A stretch of 64,000 nucleotides of DNA from contig NC_071331.1 of the NCBI RefSeq assembly GCF_010183535.1, positions 19,344,001-19,408,000 on the forward strand, in the 5' to 3' direction. The translations under genes and the position numbers were made by a program. The notes under the pieces are model-generated. The model searched no databases, was not told where the DNA came from, and worked only from the letters and a program-made list of their open reading frames with translations. Positions 33,722 through 45,115 of the stretch are shown here, in pieces (positions within the stretch are counted from its first letter, which is position 1; every line of letters starts with the position of its first letter). The DNA is from Caenorhabditis remanei (taxonomy: Eukaryota > Nematoda > Chromadorea > Rhabditida > Rhabditidae).

Positions 33722-36634
33722 ATGGAAATTCCTGCTTTGTCAGAATTAACACTGCAATCAGTTGTTGATTACATTTGTAGCGGTGAGAAAAAAATTGTAT
33801 ATTCTAATTCCCTTTCATCTATTTTCCAGGTACATACGACAATGTAGACTACAAATTGAGTCACAATTTGAGTAACCAAATATATCATTCGGTTAAAAAC
33901 AATTCGAAAGAAATTCCAAACGAAAATATAATTACGCAGTTTCAAATGAAGCTAAAGTTAACTAAAATTAATCATATGTATCATAAATTGAATAGGAATA
34001 CGATGGAAATGTTTAGAAGTCACATTTTGGATCATTTAATGATTGGATTCTTGGATTTTGATGATTTCGGAAAGAAGTATAAGGATGGTTAGTTTTTAGT
34101 ATTTTTAATTCAAATCAATTGTATTTTGAATTTACAGAAAATGATCATATTGACGTTGTGTCAGTTTTGGAAGACTCTTTGACGTATTACTCAAGGGAAA
34201 ATTTGAAATTATTAACATTGAGAATGCAAAACAAATATCAAAGTGGCTGGACGGAAGTGGTTAGTGTTCTATACGAGTTCATAGAAATTTCTTTTTCAAT
34301 TTTAGATTGGACCGAGGTTGCCGAATCTGGAAACTCTCAATATCTCTGGAATAGAAATTGGACAACAAGAATTTTTGAATCTTTGCAAATCGTTTCCGAA
34401 ACTAAAAACTTTGGATATCAGTTCCTGTGCCGTCACGAATCTTAATGGAATTTCTAATCTGAAAAATCTGGAAGTTTTGATTGTCCGAGATTTAAATTTA
34501 GCGACTCCAGAAGACTTGGACGACGTTTTTGGATGTAAAAAGTTGAGAATGCTGGATTTCGCAAAATCCAAGTAAGTTTTGGACTCAATTATGATTATGT
34601 ATAATCAGCAATTAATTTTTCTGTTGCAGTCGGAACGAAGGAGCAAGTGTCATGTGGAACTACATGAAGTGTGGAAAAGTTTTGGAAGAATTGGAATTCT
34701 TGGATTGTAATGGGACTGATATTGATAAGTCGATGGTGGAGGTGCTAATGAGTACTCATAAGAAGTTGAGAACCATTGTGACATTTGGTGAGTGATAGAG
34801 AAATGTAATCAGGGATGTGCGGAACTAAAAATTTCGGAAATTTCGGAAAATCAGTGTTTCGCTTTTTTCATAGTCAAAATCAATAAATATGCAGTAAAAA
34901 CAGAACGTTTTGTAAATTTAGACACAGATGTGACGTAGGTTTTGCAGCAATTTCTTTCGATTAAGCACAAATTTTTTTAAATCATTACGAAAAGATTTGA
35001 AATTTCGGAAATTTCGGAGCCAACGTTTTTCCGAAAAAATTTCTCGAAAATAGGAATTTTTCCAAATTTTGGAATTTCCGATTTCCGTTCCGCACGTCCA
35101 TGAATGTAATGAAACTATATCCCATGACCAATATCATTACAGATAGTATCCTCGACTTCTCCACTATTCCTGGAATAAAACTAATCAATAGTTCGACTCC
35201 TCAACTCATGATTGAAGGATTTCAACACTATATTTCTATAAAACGAGATGGTTTCATTGGCTGGATGTTATGTCTGATTCGTGAAACGTATCTACTGGAA
35301 TGGAATAAAAATAAAGATCATCAAGTACTCAGAGACTTTTTGAAAGTTGTCTGCTTGGCGATGAAATCATCCTGTTGGAAAGCACATGTTTTTCATGATG
35401 GAGTCAGATGTCTCATGGAAATTACAAAGTGAGTTATTTACAAATAAGAAGACAATTCTTAAAACGATATTGTTTTTTCAGAGAACAAAACATAAAACTG
35501 TTGGGACCTATGGAGATTTCATTAATGATTGACCAACTCGTTGAATCGGGAACTAAATCTAGAACATTGACCTACGATACAGAGATATTAGAAGTTGCAT
35601 ACACCAGAAGTTTGCATATCATTCATCAAAATCTCAATTTTCCACAACTGAAAATCAAAAAGTTGTGTTGGTATACTGTTGACTTCCTTGCTTCGAAATT
35701 CAGTCCCAGTATTCCCACAAAACAATTTTATATTTTGGAAAATTTGATGGAGAAATTGGATTTGGTAGATTTGAAGATACTGTATCGAAGAACTGATCTA
35801 TTGGATTCATTATTAGATTTCCTACATTTATGTAACACGGAATCAAAAGTATTTATGGAGCAGCATCGGAAAAATGTCAATTTTATACTGGATTTAATTT
35901 ATACCGTGACAAACGACAATGACGAAACTGGACGATATTTTATCAATAAGAAAGTGAAAAAGATTCATGCAATCCCATTGTTGGTTCATTTAAGTGACTT
36001 CAAATGGACTGAATGGCCGGAGAAAGTGAAAGCTCTCAAAATTTTGGTGAACTTGACTAGAGTTGAGGATTTCAAGGAAAAATGGGGAAGATATTTTCGG
36101 TTGGGGGCGTGGCTGTTTCTAAGGTAAGTTTATCATAACTATTTTGGAGTTTTACTACTGTAGTTGCGAAAAACTCTTCTAATTCAATTTATTTTTAGAA
36201 ACCAACTAAAAGGGTACTACAAGTACTTGAACGCTTCCACTGGAACATACTTGGCTACTGATAAAGCGTACTGCTCCATGACAATCCTATCATGTCTAAT
36301 GTGCCTTCCAAATAAAAACAAGAAAAAGTATTACAAGTGGAAAATTGAAAATACTGAAATGGTAAAAGCTTGTCAGCAGATTCAAACATCTCACATTTCT
36401 GTAAACCTTGATTTCTATTCATCTGGTGTAGTTTTAATGGAGACAATTAAAAACTCGAAATATGACGGACCAGTGATGTGGGCGCTATTGACGATGAAGG
36501 CCATGTTGGAACGAGATATAGATTTAGTGGAAATATTCAAGGATTCGGGATTATTATCTGCCGTTCAACGAATTCAGAGTAAAGAAAAAGGGGTGATGAA
36601 GTTGAGATTAGAGGTTTTGAGACTGTTGTATTGA
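33722..36634 (+). CDS. ZYG-11/ZER-1-like protein, tandem copy 2 (742 aa)
   Basis: Paralogue of the preceding gene in the same orientation. Exons: 33722-33782, 33830-34087, 34138-34259, 34306-34571, 34630-34787, 35143-35428, 35482-36123 and 36199-36634, all in phase. The architecture is the same: N-terminal LTLQSVVDYICSG helix, leucine-rich repeats (LPNLETLNISG, FPKLKTLDISSC, LKNLEVLIVRDL) and an ARM-like C-terminus with GPVMWALLTMKAMLERD. The most variable stretches are the early repeat region and the segment encoded by exon 7, especially around 440-460. That could reflect divergent target recognition (inference). A hAT-like MITE sits in intron 5. No frame damage is seen, so both copies look functional. 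Confidence 0.87.
34810..35102. mobile_element. hAT-like MITE with 8-bp target duplication (intronic)
   Basis: Termini CAGGGATGTGCGGAA and CATGGACGTGCGGAA are inverted. Flanking duplications AATGTAAT are at 34802-34809 and 35103-35110. CAGGG ends with 8-bp duplications are typical of hAT. The interior has AATTTCGGAAATTTCGG repeats. It lies within intron 5 of copy 2 only. Confidence 0.88.
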
Positions 36635-37265
36635 TTACTGTAACATTTTTGTGTTGATCTCATTCTTTGTTCATTCGGTTATCTGTTTGTATGGCATGAA
36701 TTATAATAATTAAAAAATAATGAAATTTTTTATGAATGACTTCCTGTAATTGTTGTAAAGAGAACATTTCAATATGTTGAGTTTATGTATGGTTGCTTGG
36801 AAGTTTCTGTTTCATCTTTTCTATAAAATGAACTTTTCCGAAACCTTTGTCGATTTATAGCCGTATACGTTCCTCTGAAAAACAAAAATTTGAAGAAAAA
36901 AAACACGGTGGGACTTTAACATTATCAATATCTCTGATCTTTTTAAAAAATATTTGTTTTCTATTTATGTCAGGTAAAAGCTGTGAGCATCATCACCTGC
37001 CATTTGATATCATTTTTTGCCAAAATCCAATAGGAAATTTGAAAAACGACCAATTAACTGTTTTTCATCTTTTGCAGAACTTTTGTGTACTTGCTACTAG
37101 GTTTCACTTTCTCCACTAAAGCCAATTTTTGCTTCCTTAAGCTTTTAAGCAAAAAAATTAAAACCTGTAAAACGACCAAGTAAATATAAACATTTATATA
37201 TTGACTCATTCATATCGATTCACAAAAACAGTAAATTAAAAAGGGTATGGGCGTTCTTCCATCTT
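36635..37265. other. 3' flank of the tandem pair, non-coding
   Basis: The first ~90 bases resemble the 3' flank of copy 1 (TGTGTTGATCTCATT, GTTCATTCGGTT), so the duplicated block extends past the stop codon to about 36725. Nothing recognised beyond it. Confidence 0.55.
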
Positions 37266-37885
37266 TTACTTCCGTTTGAAATTTATAGTCGGCCTTGGCG
37301 GGTTGTTGCCCGTTACTATTCTCCTAGTCGTTCTTCGTGTTGTTGTAGTCTCGAAATCTGCAAAAAATGCTTAATTTTTTAATATTTTGATGTTTATGGG
37401 TCAAACTGTTCAAGCAAAGTTACGAACTGCTCAAATTTAAATTCTTGTTAGAACTTTATAAAACATCTAAACTCTTAAAATGATATTTGATCTACCAACT
37501 CACCGTAATCCACACAAACACCGTATAACTCGTCGTAGGTCACTAGCTCCGCCCCATTATCCACACGCCATTTTTGAGTATACGGATCACAGAGAGCATC
37601 TGCTGAATATTCTCCCAGCTGAAACAAAAATGAAACCGTAATTAAAATATTTCAGTGAAACCATTCTAGTGAAACCATTGTTAGTGAAACCCTTCTTATC
37701 CATTATAACTAGACTCCATTTATCGCAATAAATCGATAAACTGCAATCGTCTTCAGTGGAAAGTGGGGCTTTGACCTCTTTTCCAGTGATATTTTGAATA
37801 TAAAATGAGCTTTGACCGATGAATTCTTCAATGTTTGAAGATGTCAACGCGGTCCATTCACACTCACATTTTGCTGGAATTTCAT
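37266..37885 (-). CDS. small cysteine-containing protein, partial model
   Basis: Two 3' exons are well supported: 37504-37618 (LGEYSADALCDPYTQKWRVD...YDELYGVCVDY) and 37266-37357 (Thr/Arg-rich tail, DFETTTTRRTTRRIVTGNN... to FKRK stop). The upstream exon, about 37662-37861, encodes KCECEWTALTSSNIEEF and DDCSLSIYCDKWSL. Its donor after FTRM (ATG|GTTTCA) is the only phase-compatible site I found and is weak. Its acceptor may be AAATTCCAG at about 37862-37870, and the first exon with a signal peptide is not resolved. Spaced cysteines and the C...W...C ending recall nematode secreted DUF281-like domains, but the match is loose. It could be a decaying gene. Confidence 0.5.
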
Positions 37886-38143
37886 TCATTTTCATTAGTT
37901 TTACTTCAAAGAGAAATCTCACGTGGCTCTGAATATCTGATGACCAAACATGTTTGGATTACTGAAGGGAACAGTAAAAACAGGAGAAAAGATAACATTT
38001 GGAATAGAACAGAATGATTCCGTTTCCGAATGATTCGTGTAACTAACAACTAATTATACAATTGAATAGTCAATTATTCCATTTCAGTTATTTTGTATAA
38101 ATAATGATCGAAAACCATAACAGAAAATACCAAAAAAGAAACT

Positions 38144-38214
38144 TCCCATGCCGGGAATCGAACCCGGGCCGCGTGGGTGAAAACCACGAATCCTAACCAC
38201 TAGACCACATGGGA
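38144..38214 (-). tRNA. tRNA-Glu (UUC)
   Basis: 71 nt with a perfect 7-bp acceptor stem (TCCCATG/CATGGGA), D arm AGTGGTTA, anticodon loop TTTTCAC reading UUC, and T arm CCGGGTTCGATTCCCGG. A T-run follows the 3' end on the transcribed strand. It is an inverted duplicate of the gene at 38468. Confidence 0.96.
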
Positions 38215-38467
38215 GGACGGAAATGAGGGGACAGAGAAGCATACACATAACTGCTGGAAGCTGGAGCTAGAAGGAAGATGTCAGCCTGTTCTAAAATTGT
38301 TCTAAAATCACTGTTTCAGCAAAAAACCATTTGTATTGGTTCAGCATGTCCCACGGTTTTAAAAGTTACTGTTTCAGAAGAACTGAAATTTCTTTTTCAT
38401 AATGCATTGTTGTCTGCACTTGCTGCCTTGGTAATGTCTACACCTCTCTACCGGCTCTTTCCCGTCC

Positions 38468-38538
38468 TCCCATGTGGTCTAGTGGTTAGGATTCGTGGTT
38501 TTCACCCACGCGGCCCGGGTTCGATTCCCGGCATGGGA
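38468..38538 (+). tRNA. tRNA-Glu (UUC)
   Basis: Identical in sequence to 38144-38214 on the opposite strand, with a TTTTTT terminator about 8 bases downstream. The match continues a few bases into the 5' flank (CGTCC), showing that more than the tRNA was duplicated. Confidence 0.96.
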
Positions 38539-38539
38539 A

Positions 38540-38854
38540 GTTTATTTTTTGCGGGGGTTACAGGTTGCGGGGTTACAAGATGAATAGTCATAACTGGTTT
38601 TCCATTAAGAACAATTTTCACTGTTTCTGATGATTATCAAAGAAAAAGGATCTGATGGAAGTGCTGATGGAAAAACTTCACCAGTTCTCACCTTTTCTTC
38701 CTTTTTCAACCCAAAAATTTACTGTTTCAACGGAAAATTTGGATAAATGTCTTTAAAATTTTCCCTGTTAGATCAATAAACAGCACAAGACCAATCCTCA
38801 TTATCCAATTCAAAAACATTCATAATTATTCAAAGAAATTCCGATTATTGTATC
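38540..38854. other. spacer between tRNA-Glu and the RING gene
   Basis: AT-rich sequence containing AATAAACAGC on the + strand and the 3' flank of the minus-strand RING gene. No other feature is seen. Confidence 0.4.
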
Positions 38855-41212
38855 CTAATAGAGTTGCACTCCATCTCCAATCACCATCACATACATTCTT
38901 CCAGATCTCAACGGTTTATACTCGGATAGATGATAGAAACGGAGGTTCGTGTCAGTCAGAGAAATCGGATAGAGCTCATCACACGTCTTTGGTCTACGCA
39001 TACTGTAGTAGACACGTCCGTCGGCAATTGTTTCACTGAAAATTCAAAAAAAAAGTTTTTACTGTTTCAGAGGGGAAGTTTGGGAGAAACGGGATTTTGC
39101 GTTACGCTTTCTCTCAGTCTGAATGTATTTTTGGAAATTTTTGAAATCGGAATATTCCTAAAAAAAAAAAACCAGCTCGCCACAGTTCTTACAACTGCGC
39201 TCCACCGTAATCCTCTTGAAAAATGTCTCTTTTTCTCTGAGTCTCTCAATTTCACTTCTTCTGTTTCGGTAGAGCGCGGTTGTAAGAAGTGTGTCATGCT
39301 CTAATACTTAATGAATCGACCAACAAATTATTTTTCCATTGAATCTTTAGAAATAATGGTGAAACAGTAAATGTTCTGTAGTTACTGTTTCAGTCATGAA
39401 ATATAGTTCTGTAGAAATAAAAAGCGCTTGATTAAGAATTCGCATATACTTCCTGAACAAAATTTCCCCAGAAATTTTAAAACCGCCCATCTTCTCCCTA
39501 AACTCACTGATATGGAGCCAACACTTTGGTCAACTCGGCAATACGTGTCTGTGATGGGAACTCGTAATCTAACTTGGTACGGTACACGTGGTTTCCAAAC
39601 TTCTTCACAATGCAAACATGCACGGCAAGTACTTCCCATGGTCCGTCGTTCTGGAAATTTGAAATGTTTTCTGTTTCAAAAAATTGTGGAGAAGATTGGT
39701 TGGTATCATCAAAAGATGTTTTTCATAAAACGAAAGTTGGTTGTCAAGGGTAACATGCGTCTGGCGTGCCTTTAACGCTCTCTTACCGAACGAAGGGAAA
39801 CCGAGGAGGCAAGAGAGTCCAATCGACGTCCAGATCTCAGTTTCAAACCGTCATGCGTGGCTTTTTCGAGACATTCCGCGTGGCAACAACCGGGAGAACC
39901 TGAAACAGTGAAAAAAATAAATAATTTTTGAAACAGTAACATTTAATACGCACCATCGAAAAGAGCATTACTCGTCTGTGAACGACGACATTTATCACAA
40001 ATCATATGATCACATCCGAATTGGACAACGTCAGCGAGATTCACTTTCTGTCCGCATGGTCCGTCACATTGGATTTCTGAAAGGGAAAAATATTCTGTTT
40101 CAAGTTTTTGGCAATGCTATCAGAAAAAAGTTTGTAGGCAATTTCGATAGAATTTGCCATAATAGGCAGTTTTCACAGCAAAAACTCAATGAGCTAATAT
40201 TCTAAAGAAAACACTTATTCTCAATGTGAACTTCAATGTTTCTGACTAAAAACTCTCTTTATTCCACAAAATTGACTAAAAACATTTTCTAACAAGAGGG
40301 GTCTTACGCGGAGGCGTATATGCAACCGATTTGAAATTCCATGTGAAAAAGCTTAACTATATGAACAGTTTGGGAGCTCATAACTCGGCTCACAGAAACA
40401 TTTAGCAGGTTTTGACTGCAGAAATGTACTCCCTGTACTCAAAAATACCTATAACCAAATTTGTAGAGAGTTTGAAAGCCGCGTCTCCAAAGGCTTACCT
40501 TGTACGCCTACCTTATCTTCTACAGATATGCTTTTAGATCTCTCTGAATTTTCCGGTTTTTGTTTGAAAAAAACATTTAATGTGTATATAATTCTGATAG
40601 CCCTTGAGCGCGCGGTGATTTTGAGATAGAAACCGGGTTCCTATCTCTACATCTAAGAAAGTTATGTTCCCTCAAAGATTAGGCAGTCCTAGCCGCTGTT
40701 TCCCCCTTCTGATTGCGGACATTGCGGTTTAGGGCCACGGAGTAAACATTTTTCAATTTTTCAAAAAAAGGGGCGGGTTCAGAATTTTGCAAGGATTCTG
40801 ATTATGTTGATTGCTAAGCATAATTCACTCATTTTCATGCTTCATTTTCCTCCAGAATCCACCCAACTCACTTCCAGTCTTCAATCCCTCCTGAATCTTC
40901 GTTGCCGACACCGTCTTCTTCAGTCCCAATCCGTCGTCCGCCTTCTTATTTTCAGCCACATCAATCCACGTGACACTATAATAATTCGTGGCAATTCCCT
41001 TCTCATCGAACGACGTCGTCATCTTCACATCTTTCACTTCAACATCCTCCGTCGTGGGATTCATTGTCAGTGGGAGGATCCGGGTCGCCTTTTGGAATCC
41101 GCATAATTTTGAGACGGTCATTTGTTTGCGAAACTTTTCGGAATCTCTGGAAGAATACAGGAAAACGTCCAAGGCGCGCCAGAAAACGAACTCACACTCC
41201 ATTTGTTCCCAT
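38855..41212 (-). CDS. RING-finger protein, 283 aa
   Basis: Exons in transcript order: 41212-41196, 41146-40872, 40076-39954, 39899-39787, 39650-39508 and 39035-38855. All are GT/AG and phase-consistent, with the stop at 38855-38857. The N-terminal ~98 residues are an uncharacterised beta-rich region (MTVSKLCGF...ILPLTMNPTTEDVEV). A C3HC4-like zinc site follows, spanning exons 3 and 4: IQCDGPCGQ, FGCDHMICDKC, PGCCHAEC. The C-terminal ~110 residues (WEVLAVHVCIVKKFGNHVYRT...MYVMVIGDGVQLY) form a second unrecognised domain. RING proteins usually act as E3 ubiquitin ligases, which is inference here. Intron 5 contains a MITE (39173-39304), and the 795-bp intron 2 has no recognised element. Orthology not identified. 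Confidence 0.82.
39173..39304. mobile_element. palindromic TTAGC-type MITE, copy 8 (intronic)
   Basis: CAGCTCGCCACAGTTCTTAC ... AAGTGTGTCATGCTCTAA with standard arms, inside intron 5 of the RING gene. Confidence 0.8.
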
Positions 41213-42600
41213 CTTTTGGTCGAATCGATTCTGTTTTTCTTTTAACAAATTCGAGCCGATTAGGAATTCGATAAATATGAGAATGAATTGTTGTTCCCTT
41301 AGAGAAATACTAAATTGTGACGTGGAACATTTTTTAGAAAACATTTAGAAAATAATCGGGGATGGGAGGAGAGGTCACGTGGGGAAAAATTAAAATTTTA
41401 GGAAAATTCCAGATTAAAAAATATTACGGTTTCATGAAATTTTTATGAAAGAATTAGAGTGGTAAACGTCGATTCTCTCATGCACTCATCTTTTCGCGGA
41501 AATTCAAAATGCTGGCATTCAGAAAAAAAACTAATCTCAATTCGTTATAATATTTCGCACTGAAAAAGTATTTCAGCAAGCAAAATATTTAAATTTTTCA
41601 GAAAAATTCAGAAATTTTTATGGTGCAATTTGATATCTTGTTCGGATTTCTATATTAAAAACAGTTTTTTTTGAAGAATATAAATATTACTGTTTCGGAA
41701 AATTATTATTTTCTCGAAAATACAGTAGTGATCAGTGACATATATATTCTTTTACGTTAAAAAAAATTAAAGCAAATGTGAAAATACTATTTCAGCTAAG
41801 TTTTTACAACTGCGCTCCACCGAAATCCCCTTGAAAAATGTCTCTTTTTCTCTGAGTCTCTCAATTTCGCACACAATGTTCTTTGGTTTCGATAGAGCGA
41901 GGTAGTAAGAGGAGTGCCGTGCTAATATCTACTTCAATTCTCAAACTCTCAAAAAAATTAAGTTCTACTGTTTCACAAATAATGGATTTATTTCGGAAAT
42001 GCCTCTTGAAAATGATATGAGAGTTTTTATAGCAGAATTGTTTTTATTCACATTCCATCTCCGAGGGACTTTTCATACCCATTTACCTCATCTGAAGAAG
42101 TTCGAATTTTGAATTTTTCTTTGCGTTCACGTGCTCTCACAATATTTTTGAAATTTATAATCTATGAGACTAAATTTGATTCTGGAAAAGAAACAGATGA
42201 CTGGAAAGAAATAATTCCCCAACTTATTATTTTCAGAAGTTTGAATAAATTCGAGAAAGATCAGATGATAACTAATTGGATAACGTCTAGTGTCTAGACT
42301 GAAACAGAAAAAAATCTGAAACTTGAAACAATTTCACTAAATAATTAACAACTTTAACGTTTCTCAAATCACAATTCAATATACTGTGTCCCCTCCAATA
42401 TGTACCCTCCAATATTTAGAAGTGCATATTCTTGTATTTTTCAACTTTGATAGTTTTTATTGATTGATTAAATAATTAATTTTAAAAAATTGTATCAAAT
42501 TAAAATAATTAAAAACCTCTGTCCTCCTATCCCCTTCCCCCCACTCCAGCAAAAACACCTCAACTCCCATTGTCTGCGTCTCTCGCTGCCTCTCCCTCTC
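41213..42600. other. intergenic, AT-rich; one MITE and a foldback-related fragment
   Basis: A MITE lies at 41794-41926. From about 42290 to 42440 the sequence AAACTTGAAACAATTTCACT...GTTTCTCAAATCACA resembles the inner part of the 22-26 kb foldback arm (near 23000-23100 and 23390). No coding signal is seen. Confidence 0.55.
41794..41926. mobile_element. palindromic TTAGC-type MITE, copy 9
   Basis: CAGCTAAGTTTTTACAACTG ... AGTGCCGTGCTAA with the family loop. The left end is shortened. Confidence 0.8.
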
Positions 42601-42673
42601 GTACCCCGTCGCTGACCTCGATTGATGTCGGTACATAGATTCGTATAAGAAGTGAGACAACGCAGTGTTAGTC
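42601..42673 (+). promoter_or_regulatory. upstream region of the SL2 RNA gene, PSE candidate
   Basis: The segment about 40-65 bases before the leader (CTCGATTGATGTCGGTACAT, around 42617-42636) is where the snRNA-type proximal sequence element sits in Caenorhabditis SL genes. Assignment is by position and general resemblance only. Confidence 0.4.
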
Positions 42674-42785
42674 GGTTTTAACCCAGTTACTCAAGGTACG
42701 CTGGAGTTCCGACCATTCGAAAGAATGCGTTGAACAACTATAACTTTTGGAACCGCTCTGCTGGGGTCATCCGGCAGAGCAATAA
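42674..42785 (+). ncRNA. SL2 spliced-leader RNA gene
   Basis: Positions 42674-42695 match all 22 nt of the canonical SL2 leader (begins GGTTTTAACCC, ends GTTACTCAAG). It is followed directly by a splice donor, GTACGC. Downstream are a stem-loop around TCCGACCATTCGAAAGAATG and an Sm-type site in TATAACTTTTGGAACC (about 42740-42755). A 3' hairpin follows, with stem GCTCTGC/GCAGAGC at 42755-42780, then a short AT-rich 3' end. The order leader, donor, Sm site and terminal hairpin, in about 110 nt, is that of Caenorhabditis SL2 RNAs. These donate the leader to downstream genes of operons. The exact 3' end is estimated. Confidence 0.93.
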
Positions 42786-43216
42786 TTATTTTTTATGGAA
42801 ATTGAGGTGTTCATCTTGTAACTTCAGTTGTTTTTTTTTAATATTTAAAACATTTCAAAGTAATGCGTGGCTCAGAAGACAGAACAATTTTTTCAGAATT
42901 TTGAAAAATGCGAGGAGGTAAAAAAATATACTGTTTCAGATGTATTCTTTAAAATGGACAATAGCTTTTTTTCCGTTGGACACATCTTAACTAAAAAATT
43001 TATTTTCTCTATAAAATGTACTGTTTCAGTAGAAACATTAAATTGAAATCAAATCTTTCAGTATCAATCCTAGTGTACATGATAGTGCAGTGTGATATAC
43101 AAGTTGCTATTTTCCAGTTGAAAATGTCCATTTTGGAGAGGGTGTTACGGTATCACTAATCGCAGCACAAAGTAAGTTATGTATAAACCATACAGAACAA
43201 TGGTAGAGATTATTTT

Positions 43217-43389
43217 TTGTAGTTTACAACTTTTTTGTATGGACACTCCCTAGAGAGTTATGGTCATTTTAAGGGGACAGGTCAAAAATCACTCTATTTT
43301 GCACTGAAATTGGTCGATTTGAGGGAGAAATTACTTTTTCGATATGTAACTCTCTAGAGAGTGTCCGTACAAAAAAGTTGTCAACCACA
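43217..43389. mobile_element. 175-bp palindrome nested in the outer element
   Basis: Arms contain ACAACTTTTTTGTAYGGACA and CTCTAGAGAGT with their complements, around a centre including GGTCAAAAATCACTCTATTT. Confidence 0.75.
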
Positions 43390-43423
43390 AAAATGAAGCT
43401 ATACCTTTGTTCTGTATGGTCTA

Positions 43424-45115
43424 TTATCGGAATAAAAAAGTTCCGACAATTTTTACCGACGCGCAAGGTTCGCGCCACTGATCTCCGGGAACGCCCACTC
43501 ATCATAAACATTTCTTCTGCAAGATCAGGGCACAGTTTAATTGATTTCGCGGGTGAAGTTTTGTTTAAAAATACAACTTTTAAAATAAAATTTGACCTAT
43601 TTCCTTTAAAATTTCATTTCCACCACGGTGATTTTTTCTGTACATTTCCCGTTGACAAATTTTCGCCCCGTGGGGCGCAGAAAAATGGGCGGGGCCAAGG
43701 AATCAGAAAGATGCAACCCCGCGGCACAGAAAAATGAGGTTAATAAATTGCAGAGGAAGTTTTATGAAAAGTGTTCGTTTGGAATGTAAAAAATGGAAGA
43801 AAGGTCAAAATTCATTCGAAAAAGAGATTTAGGTTATGAAACCGGAAAGTTTCAAGTGGAAAACATCTAAAATTTGACAATTCAGCTGTGCTCATCTGTT
43901 CTTCGGTGAAAAGAGGCGTAAAAAGTGCATTTTAATGTTCAATTCACCTCGATTCTAATAACAATTTCAAGACATCTAGGAGATAATCGGATAAATGAAT
44001 TGTTGTTAACTCCCATTTACATTTACAATCACACAAGAACAGTTTTTGAGATAAAAATCAAAAAACAAAGTGGTCGAATTTTCGCCCATGGGTTGGCCAC
44101 CAAAAACTTCAGAATTCGTCGAAAAAAACGACTGAAAATGTTCCCCGTCGTTTGAAGCACATTATGGCTCATTTCAATCCCAATGAATTACCTTTTTGGA
44201 CGATTTCCGTGACTTTTCCATTTTTATTACTGAGATCTCACAAAAACCTGAATAACTTTTTTCACAGAATCGTTCTGAAAAATTGAAATACAGATTTGAA
44301 ATCAGTGGAAAATTTCCGTTCTAGTGATATATATCTCGACCCATAACCCCATTTCTTTCCCTTGTTAAATTACACGTAAAAGATGAGCTTCTTCGTGCGC
44401 TGCCTCAAATCTAGGCCATTTCAAAAACTAGACCATCAGGTTTTAATTTCAAAAGAATCTCGTTTTCTATATAAAGGAGGCATCAAAACGACTAGAATTT
44501 TTTTCTACATAAACTAGATCTAAATAAAAATTTCCTATGGAAGCGTTTTTTCAATTTATGGATTCAGTTTTTTTTAAAACCTCATCAAAGTTTGTGGAAG
44601 AGAAATTAACACTGACGATTGTGACTGCAGAAGAATCTCGTTTTCTATATAAAAGAGGCATCAAAACGACTAGAATTTTTTTCTACAAAAAATAGATCTA
44701 AATAAAAATTTCCTATGGAAGCGTTTTTTGAAAATTTTGATTTTAATTTTTTATATAGCTGATAAAAGATTATGGCAGAGAAAATTACACTGCGTTGTCC
44801 GGCGGGGCGCATTCGCCTCACGGGGCCGTTGGCCTAGCGAGAAGCAAAAATATGGAAGAAAAACCCAAATTTAATGTACAGAAAAAATCACCGTGTCCAC
44901 CATGAAGTTTGAAGAAAACAGATCAAATTTTAAAGGAAATAGGTCAAATTTTATTTTAAAAGTTGTATTTTTAAACAAAACTTAACCCGCGAAATCAATG
45001 AAACCGTGCCCTGATCTTGCAGAAGAAATGTTTATGATGAGTGGGCGTTCCCGGAGATCAGTGGCGCGAACCTTGCGCGTCGGTAAAAAATGTCGGAACT
45101 TTTTTATTCCGATAA
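43424..45115. mobile_element. 1.7-kb non-autonomous element with TTATCGGAATAAAAAAG ends
   Basis: TA on both sides (43422-43423 and 45116-45117). Termini match those of the 4.3-kb transposon, and its ~140-bp inner arms match the MITE at 14387-14791. No transposase is encoded. The centre carries a direct duplication (44452 and 44632) and GC-rich blocks. Confidence 0.88.
44452..44735 (+). repeat. direct duplication of about 105 bp, 180 bp apart
   Basis: GAATCTCGTTTTCTATATAA ... TTTCCTATGGAAGCGTTTTT occurs at about 44454-44553 and again at about 44633-44732, nearly identical. Confidence 0.85.
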
